In this document: piece after piece, positions 23,901-38,440 of the stretch
Layout: each line of letters opens with the position of its first letter
Position numbering within the stretch: position 1 is the first letter of the stretch
NCBI RefSeq assembly: GCF_034702125.1
Contig: NC_085869.1
Span: 18,358,677-18,422,676 of the forward strand
Direction: 5' to 3'
DNA from: Engraulis encrasicolus
Lineage: Eukaryota; Chordata; Actinopteri; Clupeiformes; Engraulidae
Length of the DNA: 64,000 bases
The notes under the pieces: generated by a model
Seen by the model: the letters and a program-made list of their open reading frames with translations, nothing else
What the model was told of the DNA's origin: nothing
Databases searched by the model: none
Translations under genes and position numbers: made by a program

Positions 23901-26900
23901 CAGAGGGCCTTTAGTAATGCACTATGACTCGGTCATTGCCATTCTGGTAAAACCACATTTTGACGTCGTGTTTTAATGGGTTAAATGCATTGTTGTGAAT
24001 TGATAATTAGACCATCCTCATTGTACATGCTGTAAGCTTACATGTAGTATATGACGTAGCATATGCATTGTGTACTGTATAATATACTCTCATGTACTTA
24101 TGTATACTGGAAATCACTAAGCAAAATCCATATGACATGTCAGGCACCCATTTGTTCATAGTGAATGTCAGGTATGATGCTTGCATCTGACGTGCTGCGG
24201 CAAGGTCTCTCTCTGGGCTTGGAGGTCGCGGACTCGCCTACATTTCCTTGACCCTTAGTTGGGCTTCCTGTCAGACGTGGTCACTCTGGGGGAGAAAAAA
24301 AATGCTGTTTTCCTTGCTGGCCGCTTGGCCTCCCCTGGGATCGCAAAAGAAGCTGAGCTAGAGGAAGGCTTGAGGAGGATGGAGGCTGGAGGCTGGGGGA
24401 GGGGGAGTGTAAGGCAGAGAGAGAGAGAGAGAGTGTGCTGAGACAGCCCGGACAGGGCATACTGATGATGCAAAGTGCGAACACGCAGAGCACACTGGCC
24501 AGGAGCCGTTTGTTCAGCATGGCTCAGGAGGAGGAAGAGGGGGAGGAGGAGTGGGGGGAAGGTCCAGCGTGTATCACTTTCAAGCTGATTAAAGCCTCTT
24601 TTCTTTTTAAAGCTCATTTGGGTCATTGGGGATGGCGTGGCGGGGATGGAGGGGACTGTGTCTACAGGCTACTGGCCGTGCATCTTGAATGGCTGTGATT
24701 GCCTCAAGTCTCTCCATTCATAAAGCCCACCCGTACGTCATGCGGCTGCTCCGCGTCTATACATGGGTTCACCGTGTTTATAAACACGATGTTGTGAGGA
24801 GGGGAAAGACACTGGCAGCCAACCACGTGAGCTAATTTTTTGACCGACAGCTGTTTCCAACAATCAGAGGTTGAGATGTGAGCAGCTAGTGTCGCGCAGC
24901 CAGGAGAAAACAAAAATTTAGAACCCATGTATACATACTATACTGTCAGTGTGAGAGGAAAGGGTTAAGTTGTCCTCTAGAGATGACTCAAGTCAGTTCT
25001 CTGTCAGATGAGGTCCCACGTGACTGACAGACAGCAGCATGAAGTCCTTTGGAGGTTGGCGGGTTGAACCAAGGAGTGACAGGTCTATGACGCATTCATA
25101 GCCGGAATAATAATGGATTATTTATTCTCAAGCCCTTAGAACAGCTGTCAGTTATGTCTCCTGAGCTGAGGGAATATTGTGGACACATAAAATGTACCGT
25201 ACCGTATGGAGGACTTTGCTTACTAACAAATCAATTTGTATTCCTAAAGTGGTTTTGAAAATGATGTTTGCAGTTCAACCTGGTTTTAACCCACCATAAC
25301 AGTCCCCTAGCTTTTATTTCATTTTTATGCCCTCATCGCTCTCGCTCTCTCTGCAAACAAACAGGCAGGCAAGGCAGGCAGGCGCTGATGCAAATGTGTG
25401 TCCCATGCACTCAGTCACACCCCGAGCTATCTTGTTTATTGCATGATGGTGTTTAACATTCAGTGTGTGGGTGGGGTGACCATCACACCACATGCCGCCT
25501 TCACCAGCGTTGGTCTAATTTGTTGATTAAATGTGGCGACGGTTGAAGAGTGAACCGTGTTGTGGGTAGTAGGCGCTATTAGCAGAAATGGTTCCCTGCA
25601 ATCAGTGTGGAGATTTTTTTTTAACAAAAAAAAGAGATAAGATGATTATGACTGATGGAGTTAGAGTTGCAGGCTTTAATGATAACCGTTGTCAAATATA
25701 CAGTATTATACCAACCGAATGAGCACGCAATATCATACCAAAAACGTAATGAGCATGCCAGGTCATCAGCTAGGCAGAAATAGATACATGGCAGAATTTG
25801 TGTTTCTGTTTGCCTCTGACATCTCCATCTTGTGTGCCAGTGAATCACCACATTCATCCACAGTCAGGGCTGCTGACAGCTTTTGCTGGGCCCAGGACAA
25901 AGTCACCTGAAAGGAGGGCCCCCTACCCAATACATTCAATGTAATGAGGACCCAATTTTGGGCTCCCTATCTCGCTGGGCCGGGGACAACAGACCCCTTT
26001 GTCCCTTTGACCCCCTACCCAATACATTCAATGTAATGAGGCCCTCTCTCCCTGGGCCCGGGACAACATACCCCCCCACCCCCTGTCGGCTTCCCTGTCC
26101 ACAGTTGTCAAAAAGAATACGTGCCCCTGTTGCGATTCCTCTTGTCATTTCCCATAAAAGTGCAAGGTTGCATTCACCCATTTCCTTCTGTCATGGCACT
26201 GCCGGTCATGTATCACCTTTATTTCACTACCTCCTGTCAAATTTGCGATGACATGCTTCGGGTCAGAGATATACATTTGTGGTTTTCCCTTGGCAGGTTT
26301 TGTTGTTTTATTTGTCAGTTGAGCTTAACAAACAGACTTGACTGTCAAGCCAGCTGGAGCTGGCGCTGGCCACATGTTTTTACTAATGACTGTGTTTACT
26401 CATAACCGCCGAGGTGGAAAACAAGTCTTTCACCAACAGCAGCAGGCAAGGCGGTTGTGGCTCAGGTGGTAGAGGAGCAGCCGTTCCGCAACCAAAAGGT
26501 TGTAGGTTCAAGCAAGCCCAGCTCTGCCTGACTCCAACGATGTGTCCTTGAGCAAGATACTTAACCTCAAGTTGCTCCTGGTGGCAAGGTGGTGCCCTGT
26601 GTGGCAGCCACGGTGTGTGTGTGTGAGTGTGAGAGTGTGAGTGGTTGAATGTGAGGCATACAATGTAAATCGCTTTGAGTGCTCGAAGGAGTGGAAAGGC
26701 GCTATATACAGTAAATGCAGTCTAGGGGTCGACCGATACAGGTTTTTTAATGGCCGATGCGATACAGATTTTTTTTCATCACCCTTGGCCGATACTCGAT
26801 TTCCGATACTCGATATTTGGGGCCGATATGGGTCAAAAAAAGCTTAAAAAATGACAAATATTCCAGGTCTCAAGTTAAAAATAAACATTCCTTTAACATT

Positions 26901-29900
26901 ATCAAATTGAGGTACAACATTTAAACACCCACTCTAACAATCAAGTAATGTCTCACAATCAAGTAATAAATAGTAAATAATCAAGTAAATAAATAAAGTG
27001 TATTGGTGCTTTAAAAAAAAAAAAAACCCTAATGACATAAAATAATAAATATTGCGTATCGGCCAAAACCACACGCGTATCGGCCGATACCGATACACTT
27101 AAACAATGCAAATATCTGCGCGATACCGATACCGATATATATATCTGTCTATCCTTAATGCAGTCCATTTACCATTTAGCAGCAGGCTGTCATTTTGAAC
27201 CCCTAGTAGTCTGGCTCATCAGAATACTATTTGTTTGACAATACAGCACAGGCTATCTCCATTCTGGCTTGATTAAAAAAAAAAGGGAACGACCAAGCCA
27301 TCAAGTAGTAGTCGTCTGTGTTTTTTGTTTGCTGTGGGTTTGTGCGGTTCTGCTCTATTTGTGATTGTGATCTTCAGTGGCAGTTCCTCCTCGATGACCT
27401 TTAAACAGGAGAGAAAAGAGCTCCAGTTCTCCCAGCAGCAGCAGTGGCGGCAGCACAGGTCTCCTCTGCAGCTCAGCTCAGCACAGCTGGGGATCTCATG
27501 GCATAACTGCCTGTTTAAATTATTCATGGCAGAGGATGACGTTTGCATCAATATGTAGACCTAAAGACCTTAATTTTCAGATGTTTACAACAAAGGAGTA
27601 GTGTTTTTTCTTTTTACTCTAGTCTTGTGTGCTTCCGGGTTTTTTTTGACAGCACTTGGTACGGCTAATGACTTCGCCGTGTTGTTTATACTTTCCATTC
27701 ATCCCTGTCCACCTGCTTTGAAACCAGCGCTTGCCGGCGCCTAAGCATACAAGACCAACAACACAAGTGGTTTTTGTGTGTCTGGTGTTTGCAGAGTGCA
27801 TGCGAGGCAGTGACCTGGCAAACCAGTAGACGGCAGGAGTGTTGGTTCAGGTGCAAGCCTGCAGCCCAGTGGCACTCAGATCTCAGTTCAAGGGGGTCAC
27901 GCGTCATCTTGTGCACAACATCAAAAGCTCCTCACGTGACGCAGGCCAGCCTAGCAGGAATCGATCAACTGTGCTGGCTGGGGAAACATCTAGCCCTCTC
28001 TAACCTCTCACACTCTCTCTTTAAGCTCTGTTCTCGGCCCTTTGGACATCCACAACCGCCCGCTGTGGCGCCTCTCGCGTGCTCGCACCTGCCCAGGGCC
28101 GACGCTAGACGCTACGCATAGGCAAACTAGTCGCTTGCCTAGGGCGCCAAATGTTCTGGGGGGCACCAAGGCCCACAGAATTACAATATTAAGCAAAATA
28201 AAGCATTAAACTTTGCATTTAATGGACACTCAGTATATATACATGTTACTAGATCAGCTGTGCTCGATCAGATGTATGACACCATGTTTACAAATGTCGT
28301 GTCAAATTTCACAAAAAGGAAAGATTGGTGCTCGTCTAGGGCACCAAATGGCCTAGAACCGGCCCTGCACCCGCCCGCTCGCACGCCCCCCTGCATGCAC
28401 CCCGTGTGACGTGCGAGGGCCTAAGTGGACATGACTCACTGGTGTGCTCGAACGCGCTGCGTGGAGGATTCACACCCAACTCCACACAGTGGGGGGGTCT
28501 CAGCAAAGGGGGGCGGGAGGCGGGGGGGGGGGGGGGGGGTTGTGCTGTCAAGTCAACTCACACAGGAAAAAAAAGAAAAACTGCAGTGTTAATTCAACAC
28601 TGTTGTGCTAATGTGGTTCCAATTGATTCTGTGTTATTTCAACTCTTTGAGAGGGTTACATTTAATACTGTTTTAGTTAGTATTTGGTTTCGTAGTGTTA
28701 CTGTAATTCAACACTCAAAGAGTTGAATTTAACAGTACATTAAATGGGACCATCATGCATTCTCAGAATAGTCTGGAATTAACCATGCATTTTACTGTTG
28801 ATCACATACTAAGAATAACAACACACAGTAGGAGTAGGGGTGGGTATTGGCAAAGAGTTCACGATTCAATGATCATGATACACATGCCACAATGCGATAC
28901 TATCATGATGCAATGCGATGCATGTACTATTGCAGTACATTGTGATACCTGAGTAAATGTGTAAAAATACAGCTTGTTTTTCAGTTGCTGTGTAGCATTT
29001 ATAAGTCAATTTATTTTACCTAAGCATTTTAGCATATGGGAGAGCGCTTCCATTACAGCAGAAATATTGCCTACTCTCTACTGAACAAAATGAACCGGTG
29101 GCAAATTCAATTTTATTATTATTAAATAATCAATTTAAATTTATTTCAATTTATTTGTTTAGGGGGATAGCCCCTTGAGATAGGATATCTCGTTTTCGAG
29201 GGGGTCCCCTCTGAGCATTGTCATGAATTGATGCAGTATATCGTGAAAATAAGTACTGCGATTACATTGTCATGAATTGATGTATATCATGAAAATAAGT
29301 ATCGTGATGCATTTTTTTTGCACACCTCTAAGTAGGAGTAGGAAGAGATGCCGGGTGTGTTGCAAGTGTGTTAGGCTTTACTAGAGCTGCTACTGTGGCC
29401 TGTGTGTGTCGTCTGCAGAGGGCAGGGTGACTGGGGGAGCAGTACACACACAAACACACAAGCTATTGTTGGGGAGTATAAAACCTGGCACGTCAGCGGT
29501 TGATGCTGCCCATCTGTGGGGCTTTTAATCACTGAGTAAACAAATGTGTATCTTCCTAATGACCTCAGGGGGGAAAAATATGGAGGCTGTGCGCATGTGC
29601 AAATGAGGGCCAAAAAGATACCGCAGACACACTGATATAATATTTGTTATTAAAAAAAGCAAAAAAGAAAACATCTTAGATTGGTCTAAGCACGATCATG
29701 ATATACTATTTGTGCTCAGTGAGACATATATGATGTCAGTGAAAAGTGCAGAGGATATGGACTTCTGTTAGGTGTTCCCAAAGTCAAAATGTGTTGTCTG
29801 TCATTTAAAATACAGAAACAACATTCCCAGTCAGTCAAAGCACACTTGTGTGTTGATGCTAATGAAAAAAAGGCAGGTTGATGCTAATGAAAAAGGCAGG

Positions 29901-32900
29901 GCCCTTATATATCATGTCCTTTATTAAAAAGACACCAAAAAAAACCAACCCCCTTTTTAGTCAAAGCACGTTTATGGTGCATATTTGTCTTCATTGGGAT
30001 GTGTGTTGTCGTTAATGAAAAGGGCAGGGGGTGTACAATTCTTGCCTTTACAGCCGTCTGTCTTGCCTTTTAATGTCAACTGAACAGTGACCCTTTATTC
30101 AGTATATATCTTAGATTTCCATTAAAGAATGTTGTACCAATGTAAACACTGCTGCTCAATTAGGCTCTGGGGGTGACAGTAAGTGGATAATACCAAGCCA
30201 TGCACCGATACCACTTTTTTGAAACCGATACAAGTATGAGTACATTAATGTGTGTACTTGCCGATACCGAGTACCGATACCGATACCTTTTACCACCAAA
30301 ATACAATGAAAATAAATGCATGGCCTTGTTTTTTTCCACCTGTGATATTTGTATTGACCATTTCCATGTAGATTTAAACGTTAGTAAATGTATGATGTGG
30401 CACTTTTTTCCATGCTGCTTTCAAGTCCACAGAACATGACACAATTTTGCATTGTTTTGAGTAATAATAGTACTCGTAGCTGGTATCGGCAAGTGCTTGA
30501 CGAGTACGAGTATGAGTACGATGAGCAGTATCGGCAGTCGGTATCGGTGCATCCCTAATTCTTTTCATTCCTCAGACAGATGATGAAGACATATGTGCAG
30601 GGTCTTTTTGTGCCTCAACAGTGTTCAATGTTTGATATAGAATGTAAAAAAAATGGTTTAGGGCTTTTTTTGACATTATTTCTGACAGGATAGTGGAGGA
30701 TAGACAGGAAATGAGTGGGGAGAGAGAGTTGGGGAAGGACTGGCAAATACCCGGGCCGGAATCGAACTCCGGTCGCCAGCATAGTGATACAGTGCCCTAC
30801 AGTTAGGCCACGGCAGGGCCTTACTTTTTATATATATATTTTTTTATTCTCAGAGCACCTCTTGAAAATGTATGCTCTACTAAAGAATAAAACACTACTA
30901 TCTAATAGCAATGATAATATTGGTAGTCCACAAATACCCTTTATAAAAGCTGTAGTCTTTGGAAGTGTGATGTTGTACTCCCTCCTCCCCTTATGCCACT
31001 GATGTCATTCAGTTGGGATTTGGACATTTGGCATTTTCTAAATTATGTGTCTTGAAGTGTTGTGTTGTGAAGTGGCTGTATGTATACAACGATGTACTGG
31101 AAGAGCAGTATCAATGTGTAGTTTAAGCAGATATTATTAAGTTCAACAACACAGTTAAACATAGAATATTCAGTTTGATAAAGTCATTCTATTATTTGTG
31201 TTAGTGTTTTGCACTAAGGGGTTAATTAAAGTGGGATTGACCCCCACCCCACCCAAACCACAAGGCTTAGTGTAGAATAAAGAGCCACTGTGCTTGGCCG
31301 ATGTGTGCATCGTTGTCTCCATCATATTGGTGGATGGTGTGGGATTAACCGAGGGGAATATTGCTTAGACTAAATACTAAGTACTCAACACATCTGCTAT
31401 TCGATATGGTTATCCAGGGTCTTAACTTAGCTCATTGCAGGAGATGAGCAAATGGACAATTGCAAACGTAAACACAATTAGCATGGTTTGGCTTTTACCT
31501 GACAGATGGCCTTAGAGATAATACTGAAAAAACAATATGTTTGTTTACAACGAGCAATGCTACTTTTAACGAATGAGCACCCAGGCTTAATTAACGGCAG
31601 TTATTACGATTAGCACTCTACCACACTAAGAGGGCAGCACTACTTCTCTTGCATGTCAGTAATGGGGGAAAATGCCTCACCAGAACACGCTATTACAGCA
31701 GTTAATTGTTTAATCCACTACATTTGGTAATGGTGTTTGTTAACTTCCTTTTTTTTTGCTGTCGCTGTTGTCGTGGCTTGTAGTTGTAAGTGCTATAAAT
31801 GCAGCATTGTGTTTTGTTGGTGTTTGTGAATAGGGATTCTGTGCCTGCTCCAGCTGCACAGGGCCTCTCTGCACCCCTCAATAATTTAGACTTAACACCG
31901 CATTTGGAGGGAACCCACAATAATTTATGTGCAGCTTGAACAAACCCAACAGAGAGTCCTGACTTGTCAAAAGGGGTAGCTCTGTGATGATAAAGACTTA
32001 ATTTTGTTAGCCTCTTCTTCCCTTCCCTGTTGACAGGACAAACAATCTCTCTTTGTCCATCGCTCAGACTCTCCTCCTCAAAATCACGGAGACTTAGAAA
32101 GGAAGTGAAGTGAAATGAAATGCTAATGGCGTAGCTAGCATCAGAAAATGGAGCTTTGTCACCCCCTCCTTAAAGTGACACTGTCCCATTTTTGGAAATA
32201 AGATGATTTTACACCCCTCCTTGAACTAAATGATTGAGTGTTACCTTTCTCCGTTCTCTGAGTATGGCAGTGCAGATTTTACCTCTAAGCTAGCAGTTAA
32301 CATTGAGTTCTATGAGACCAGTTAGCCGCCAGCTGGTCTCATAGGACTCAATGTTAATCGCGAGCTTGGAGATAAAATTTGCACTGCCAAGCTCAGAGAA
32401 CAGCAGGAAGTACAGGAGAAAGGTAAAGCCCAATCATTTAACTCAAGGAGAAGTGTACAGTAAGCTTATTTCCAAAAATGGGACAGTATCACTTTAAGGA
32501 TAATACTCCTACTATGTGCCTTGCTGCCATCAACTGCTGCAGAGCAGGCAGTCTGTCCTGGACGGCCAGGTCACACTGGAGTGAGTTACAGAGATGTTAT
32601 GTGATGCTGTGTACACTGTACACACAACAGTTACTGTACCACCGAGCACGTGCTCACTGGCAGTGCGGCAAACACTCACAGTGACAGTAGAAATGCACTT
32701 AACAAGGTTGGAGAAGTAGGCTTTGCTGCAATCACAGACGATGCAGAAGATGTGCTTGCCAAAATGGATAGTATTGTAGTTGCCGCAAATTTGACCTAGC
32801 AATATCTCTAAATCAGGAAACACTTAGGCCATAAGTCTTTGTCACAAGATAAAGGAGGTGTAATGAAGACCGTTTTCAGTCTAAACTCAATTTTGACAAA

Positions 32901-35340
32901 TAATGTAGTTACTGCACTTTGTCTTTGTAGGGCAGACTTAGCAAGGTTAGAGAAGTAGGCTTTGCTGCAGACGATGCAGAAGATGTGCTTGCCAAAATGT
33001 GCTCATTGTTCTTTCTCTTTTTTAAAGTATTTTTTGGGGCTTTTTGGCCTCCATTGCTACAGGACAGCCTGAGAGGAGACAGGAAACCATTGGAGGAGAG
33101 AGATAGGGCAGGGTCAGGAAACGACCCCGGCCGGACACGAACCGGGGTCCCCGTGGGCATGCAAGCCCAAATGTGGGGGGCTTAGCACGATGCGCCACAG
33201 TGCCCCCAAAATGTGCTCATTGTTTCAATACTTTAACAGTACACCTTTCTGTACTGTTACTCTGTTACTGTTACTGTCTCTAAGGTTAGAGAAGTAGGCT
33301 TTGCTGCAGTCGCTGCAGACGATGCAGAGGATGTGCTTGCCAAAATGTGCTCATTGTTTGTGTCCCAGTGGGAGAGCTAGTCTCCAAGCGCTAATAACAG
33401 CCTGGCTTTTGCCCCGAGCCCACCCCCTACTGTGTAGGACTCAAGGACGTCCCCATGGACGTCAGTATCATATAAATGCTGTTTTTAAATGAGTACCGCT
33501 TAAATCCCAGAGACGATGCAGAGCTCATTCATTGACGTACAATAACGTGATACTACATCGTTTATTAGCAATCATAAAAAATAAAATAAAAAATAAATAA
33601 TAATAATAAATATTGCTAAAATCTTGTTTTTGTCTTAGTCCAAAGCAGTCGTTCGGCTACTACTACTCTTTGACTGTGCACCTCATTCAAACCATTCCCA
33701 AACCGTGAGGGAGTGCAAGACCAGCGCTGAGAAATCCCCACCTCTGCACTCTGCAGGCTGGCGGGATGGGGATGCAGTCAGTTATTTTTTCCTGGCCACT
33801 CAGCTGTCCCTCCCTTTAAGCCAACGTTTCTCAGGGGGCGTTGGGGAACTCTAGGGGGGTGTTGAGAAGGATGCAGTGGGGGCAGTGCTTAGTTGCCATT
33901 GGAGGGCATTAGAACGTTTTACATTTTTTAATACTAAGGGGACGCGTCTATCGAGTCAGGCTTATGATGTGGTCAGGGGGCGTTGGGAGGCTTGTGATGC
34001 GGCCAAGGGGGCGTTTGTTCAAAAAAGGTTGAGAACATCTGTTTTAAGCCAACGCTAGAGCAGTATTGGTCAGGAGAATCACCCTGCCTTGCCCTGACTG
34101 GCCCTTCTCTGCGGGAGCAGCATCAGCAGCCAGACCGGACCATTACGGTGTACTGTTAAAGTATTGATACGCCAGATCAATACATCATCATGCCTCCACT
34201 AGACGTTGGGGTTTATTAGAGCACAGTTGAGCGACCTTGCTCTGGTGCTGTTAGCTCTGCCAGTGTCCACGTGTCTCACACAGCTGTGCCGCCCTAGTGG
34301 GGGAAACCAGGGAAGCCTACCGGGGGGTTACAAAGGGGTCAGTCGTACTGGGCCCAGGGAGACAGGGAGCCCAGAATTGGATTTTCATTACATTGTATCG
34401 GATGGGGGGCCCTTTCAGATGCCTTGTCCTGGGCCCAGCAAAAGCTGTCAGCGGCCCTGGGGGAAACAGCCACTGCAGCTCACAACAGGTCCCAAACTCC
34501 CAGTACCTACTGTCAGATCGGATTTTTTGTTTCTGGTGTCTTCCCGATAAAAGAGACTCACTTGAAGGGATTCAGCGTGAGACAGAGTGTTTTCAGTTTG
34601 GTATTTAGGAGCGTCAAGTACGCATTTGGCTCCTCTTGTCGCTGCAGTTGGTGGTAGTCAGCAGTAACAAAGCGCTCTGCTACCCCACCTCTCTCCAGCA
34701 GTTTCCTCAGTTCTGCAGAAACAATAGTGGTTTTTCTGACCTTGGTCAGGGATCAAGTGTCAGCCAAGAATATCAGCCATTACCCTTAAAATAGGCGTTT
34801 CAGAGATCCCTTCTTTAAAAGACTTAAACATTCCTTCATACATCAATCAATTCTTCTGTGGAATCAGTCTTAAATACTGTATATATAGTGCTATCACTTA
34901 AACGAGTCTTGCTCAGGGATGCAAAAGGAATTTCCACGAAAACTGACAATAAAGTCCTATTGTATCATGTCGCATCGTAAGTGTCCTAATTTTGTGTAGA
35001 TTAAATCAACAATCACTACACTGCACTGAGATTCTCTGAGAAGCCACTCTTCACTTTATCCTTCAATGAGACGAGAAATCTCTGAGTCTGTTTTCTTAGA
35101 TTTGAAAGTGAACCCGAATATTACACCAGAAAATACGCCTGATCTTTTTATAACATGACAAACATTCTGAGATCTGAGGAGTTCTGCCCTACAAAACAAG
35201 AACGCAGTAACTCTGAAAACTGCAAACCGAGAAAAAAGGCTTCAAAGGTTCCTATATCGCGCGACAACTGTGTTGTCGGTAAAGTGGTGGTGACACTTCC
35301 TCCTGGTAATGCTTTTTTAGGATAGTAATTAAATGCACAC

Positions 35341-35418
<78 letters not shown>

Positions 35419-38408
35419 ATTGGAAAGTGCAGCAGTAACTCAACAACACCGCAGTAACTTTTTTTGGGTCATTTTTGCACTTTCAAAATGATTTTTCCTC
35501 TAAAACTGGACTGTGTTGGACCACCATTTTTTGACACAAGACAAATTAGGTAGTTTAAAGCCCATTCCGATATAAAAAAATTTTCGACCATTTTGAGTTA
35601 CTGCGTTCTTGTTTTGCACGGCAGAACTCCTCAGATCTCAGAATGTTTGTCATGTTATAAAAAGATCAGGCGTATTTTCTGGTGTAATATTCGGGAACTC
35701 GAATATTAGGGTTGAGATAAATAATGCTGATGAAGATCCAGCGTGATCGAAACGTTGCTTTTTAAATAATAACGTTTATTTTTGGAGCTGATCGGCAGTG
35801 TGCAGACCTACCTTTTTCAACTGTCTGACTTTTTTGTTTGGCACCTGCAACAAGTGTTTTTGGATGTGCGCACCCTACCCAAAACTACTTTTGTAAATAA
35901 TACACATGATATTTCCCATTTTTGTATAAGTATATTTGCATTCACCGAGTCATATCTCTTTTTGTCTTTGACAGGGGCGCTGCTCACGCGAGAACTGCAA
36001 GTACCTTCACCCGCCATCCCACCTGAAGACACAGCTGGAGATCAACGGGCGCAACAACCTGATTCAGCAGAAGACGGCGGCCGCTGTGCTGGCCCAGCAG
36101 ATGCAGTTCATGATCCCCGGCACCAGCATGCCCCAGCATGTCGTGAGTCCACTCCACACGTCTGCTCGTTTTTAGATGCACTTCATGATCCCTTTCAAGA
36201 GCATGCCTCCAGCCATGAGTTCACACCTCTGCTCGTCTTTAGAAAACCTAGCCAGATTCATAGGCAGTCATGGGTAAGCGGTTAGGGCGTCAGACTTCTA
36301 ACCCAAAGGTTGCCGGTTCGACCCCTGACCCACCAGGTTGGTGGGGGGGAGTAATTAACCAGTGCTGTCCTCCATCCTCTTCCTTGACTGAGGTACCCTG
36401 AGCATCGTCCTGCCGCGCTGCCCCCATGGGTGAGGCATAAAATGCAATTTTGTTGTGTGCAATGAGCTGTGGAGTGCTGTGTCACAATGACAATGGGAGT
36501 GGGACTGGAATCATTGCTATGCATGTGGAACTGTTGGAGCATCAGTGCAGATGCAGTTCATGATCCCTGGCATGAGCAGGCCTCCAGCTTTGAGTCTGCA
36601 TGTCTGACAAGACATGACAGTCCACCTCAGGCCTCTGGCTTTTTGAGTCACTCTGTTTCAGCCCCACCTTCTCCCTGGAAGTCATTCATGACCATGGGTG
36701 CATCCCAATATGTGACCTTGCCTCCTCCACTTGTGCTTGTCTCCTCGTCCCGCCTCCTGGCCCCTCCTCCGTGGAGAAAACGATAAAGTTTCCCAGCTGT
36801 CAGCCTCGCCACAACAACTTTTGAGGGACTGTTTTTCATTCACCATCCCAATTGCAAATGAGAAAAAGATTGAACTATAATGCTGCTGTCAGTGATGTCA
36901 TCATGACGAGAAGCAAGTGGAGGAGGCAAGTGGAGGAGGCAAGGTTGCATATTAAAACGCACTCCATGTGCCATAGCAAGTCATAGCGGCTCATACGTAG
37001 CTGATGAGCAGAGCTATCTGAAAGCGAAAGTTTAAGTAAAAGGGTGCAGCCATGGGGGCAGCCACGGCTTAATGGTTAGAGTGCTGGCCTTAAGATCATA
37101 AGGTTGAAGGTTCAAATCCCACCCTTACCAGCACCTCTACAGTACCCCATGGCTGAAGTGCCCTTGAGCTAGGCACCTAACCCCACATTGCTCCACGGCA
37201 TGTAACCAATTCACTGTACCTAAATGACTGTAAGTCTCTTTGGATTAAAAAAGCGTACGCCAAGTGTAATGTAATGTAATGTAAAAGCCCTGCCTTAACT
37301 TTGATCCACCAGCTCAGAATCAGCTGCTCATGATATGACATCAAGACAGGTACTGTAGATCAGGCACTCACTGAAAGTCATCTGTGGTAGAGAGAAAATC
37401 TGGCAGAGTTTTAACTTTTGTGAATTGTTAGAAGCTACTTCTTTTCGACAGCTCTGCTGATAGGCACACAGTAGTAACAGGAAGAACAGTTGTACCAGTA
37501 TCCTATGAGTGCTGCCACTGTAAGGCTAATGGTTCACCTAGGTAGTGATTTCTATGGACAAGGTTTGGGTGTCTATATCCTCAGAAATAAGTAAAATAGT
37601 GTTTCCCAAACCATTTTGCAAGGGAACCATATTTTGAAACCAAAAATCTCTAACTTTAAGGAGGATATTTTCTTGTTGACAGAATAATTACAGTTACACT
37701 GTTATCACGTTTTAAACAGTTGGCTACTTGAATCAGCAATATTCCTTAAGTTTTGCGGTGTGATACAGACAGATGACTGTGCAATGACATGCAAAGGAAC
37801 CCAAAATAATCTTCGGTGACCCATATTTGACTGGGTCCCGAGCAGGGGTGTAGTGGGGGGTGAGAGGGGTGCACAGTCCAAACACTTCTCCTGAAGTGAG
37901 ATTTTTAAAAAAGTCTTCTGCCCGTGTTTGAATACAAAAAGGAATGACCTCATAGCAGTAGTAGTATTGCAGGTGATGGACCATACAGATGAAAACGGAG
38001 AAGCAATGACAGTAGATAAAGGACAGTAAGGGGGGGTTGACATGATAAGTTGCCTAATTATTTGATGGTACCCCCACTTTAAAAATCCCCATATGTGACT
38101 GGATCCCGAGCCAGCCAGTCTTTTGGAAACAAGTCTGATATAATAGTAGTCAGACCTGAACTGTCGATCCCAGTTTATTAAATGAGGCGTGGCATGCATA
38201 CTTGATGAAGTCAGTAATACAGGCCAACAAGAAGCTAATCAAGCATTACAAAACCATCACACTAATCAGATCCAATTAAATCATCATAGCATTACATTAA
38301 TTGTGGATCTGAAAAAAATAGTATCCCTTGGAACTGTACAAATCCCTTGAAACTGTGAAAGGTTTTCTTACATGGCAGAGCAATCCAACAGAAAAGCTTA
38401 TCCTTGTG

Positions 38409-38440
<32 letters not shown>

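Larger units (their letters stand above)
20952..35974 (+). other. MBNL2 intron separating zinc finger 2 halves (15 kb)
   Basis: Donor GTAAGG to acceptor TTTGACAG. It holds many hAT-type MITEs, SINEs and foldback elements listed separately. Stretches 21738-23810, 24010-25856, 27188-28085, 30825-32165 and 34468-35110 show no recognisable gene; open frames there do not resemble any family I know. Confidence 0.85.

Noticed and set aside
35148..35449. Poly-glycine frames on the minus strand
   Set aside because: They are the poly-C tract translated.
36263..36350. Possible tRNA gene
   Set aside because: The B-box-like GGTTCGACCCC belongs to a SINE head with repeated copies; no clean cloverleaf is apparent. 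The same applies to the other SINE heads.
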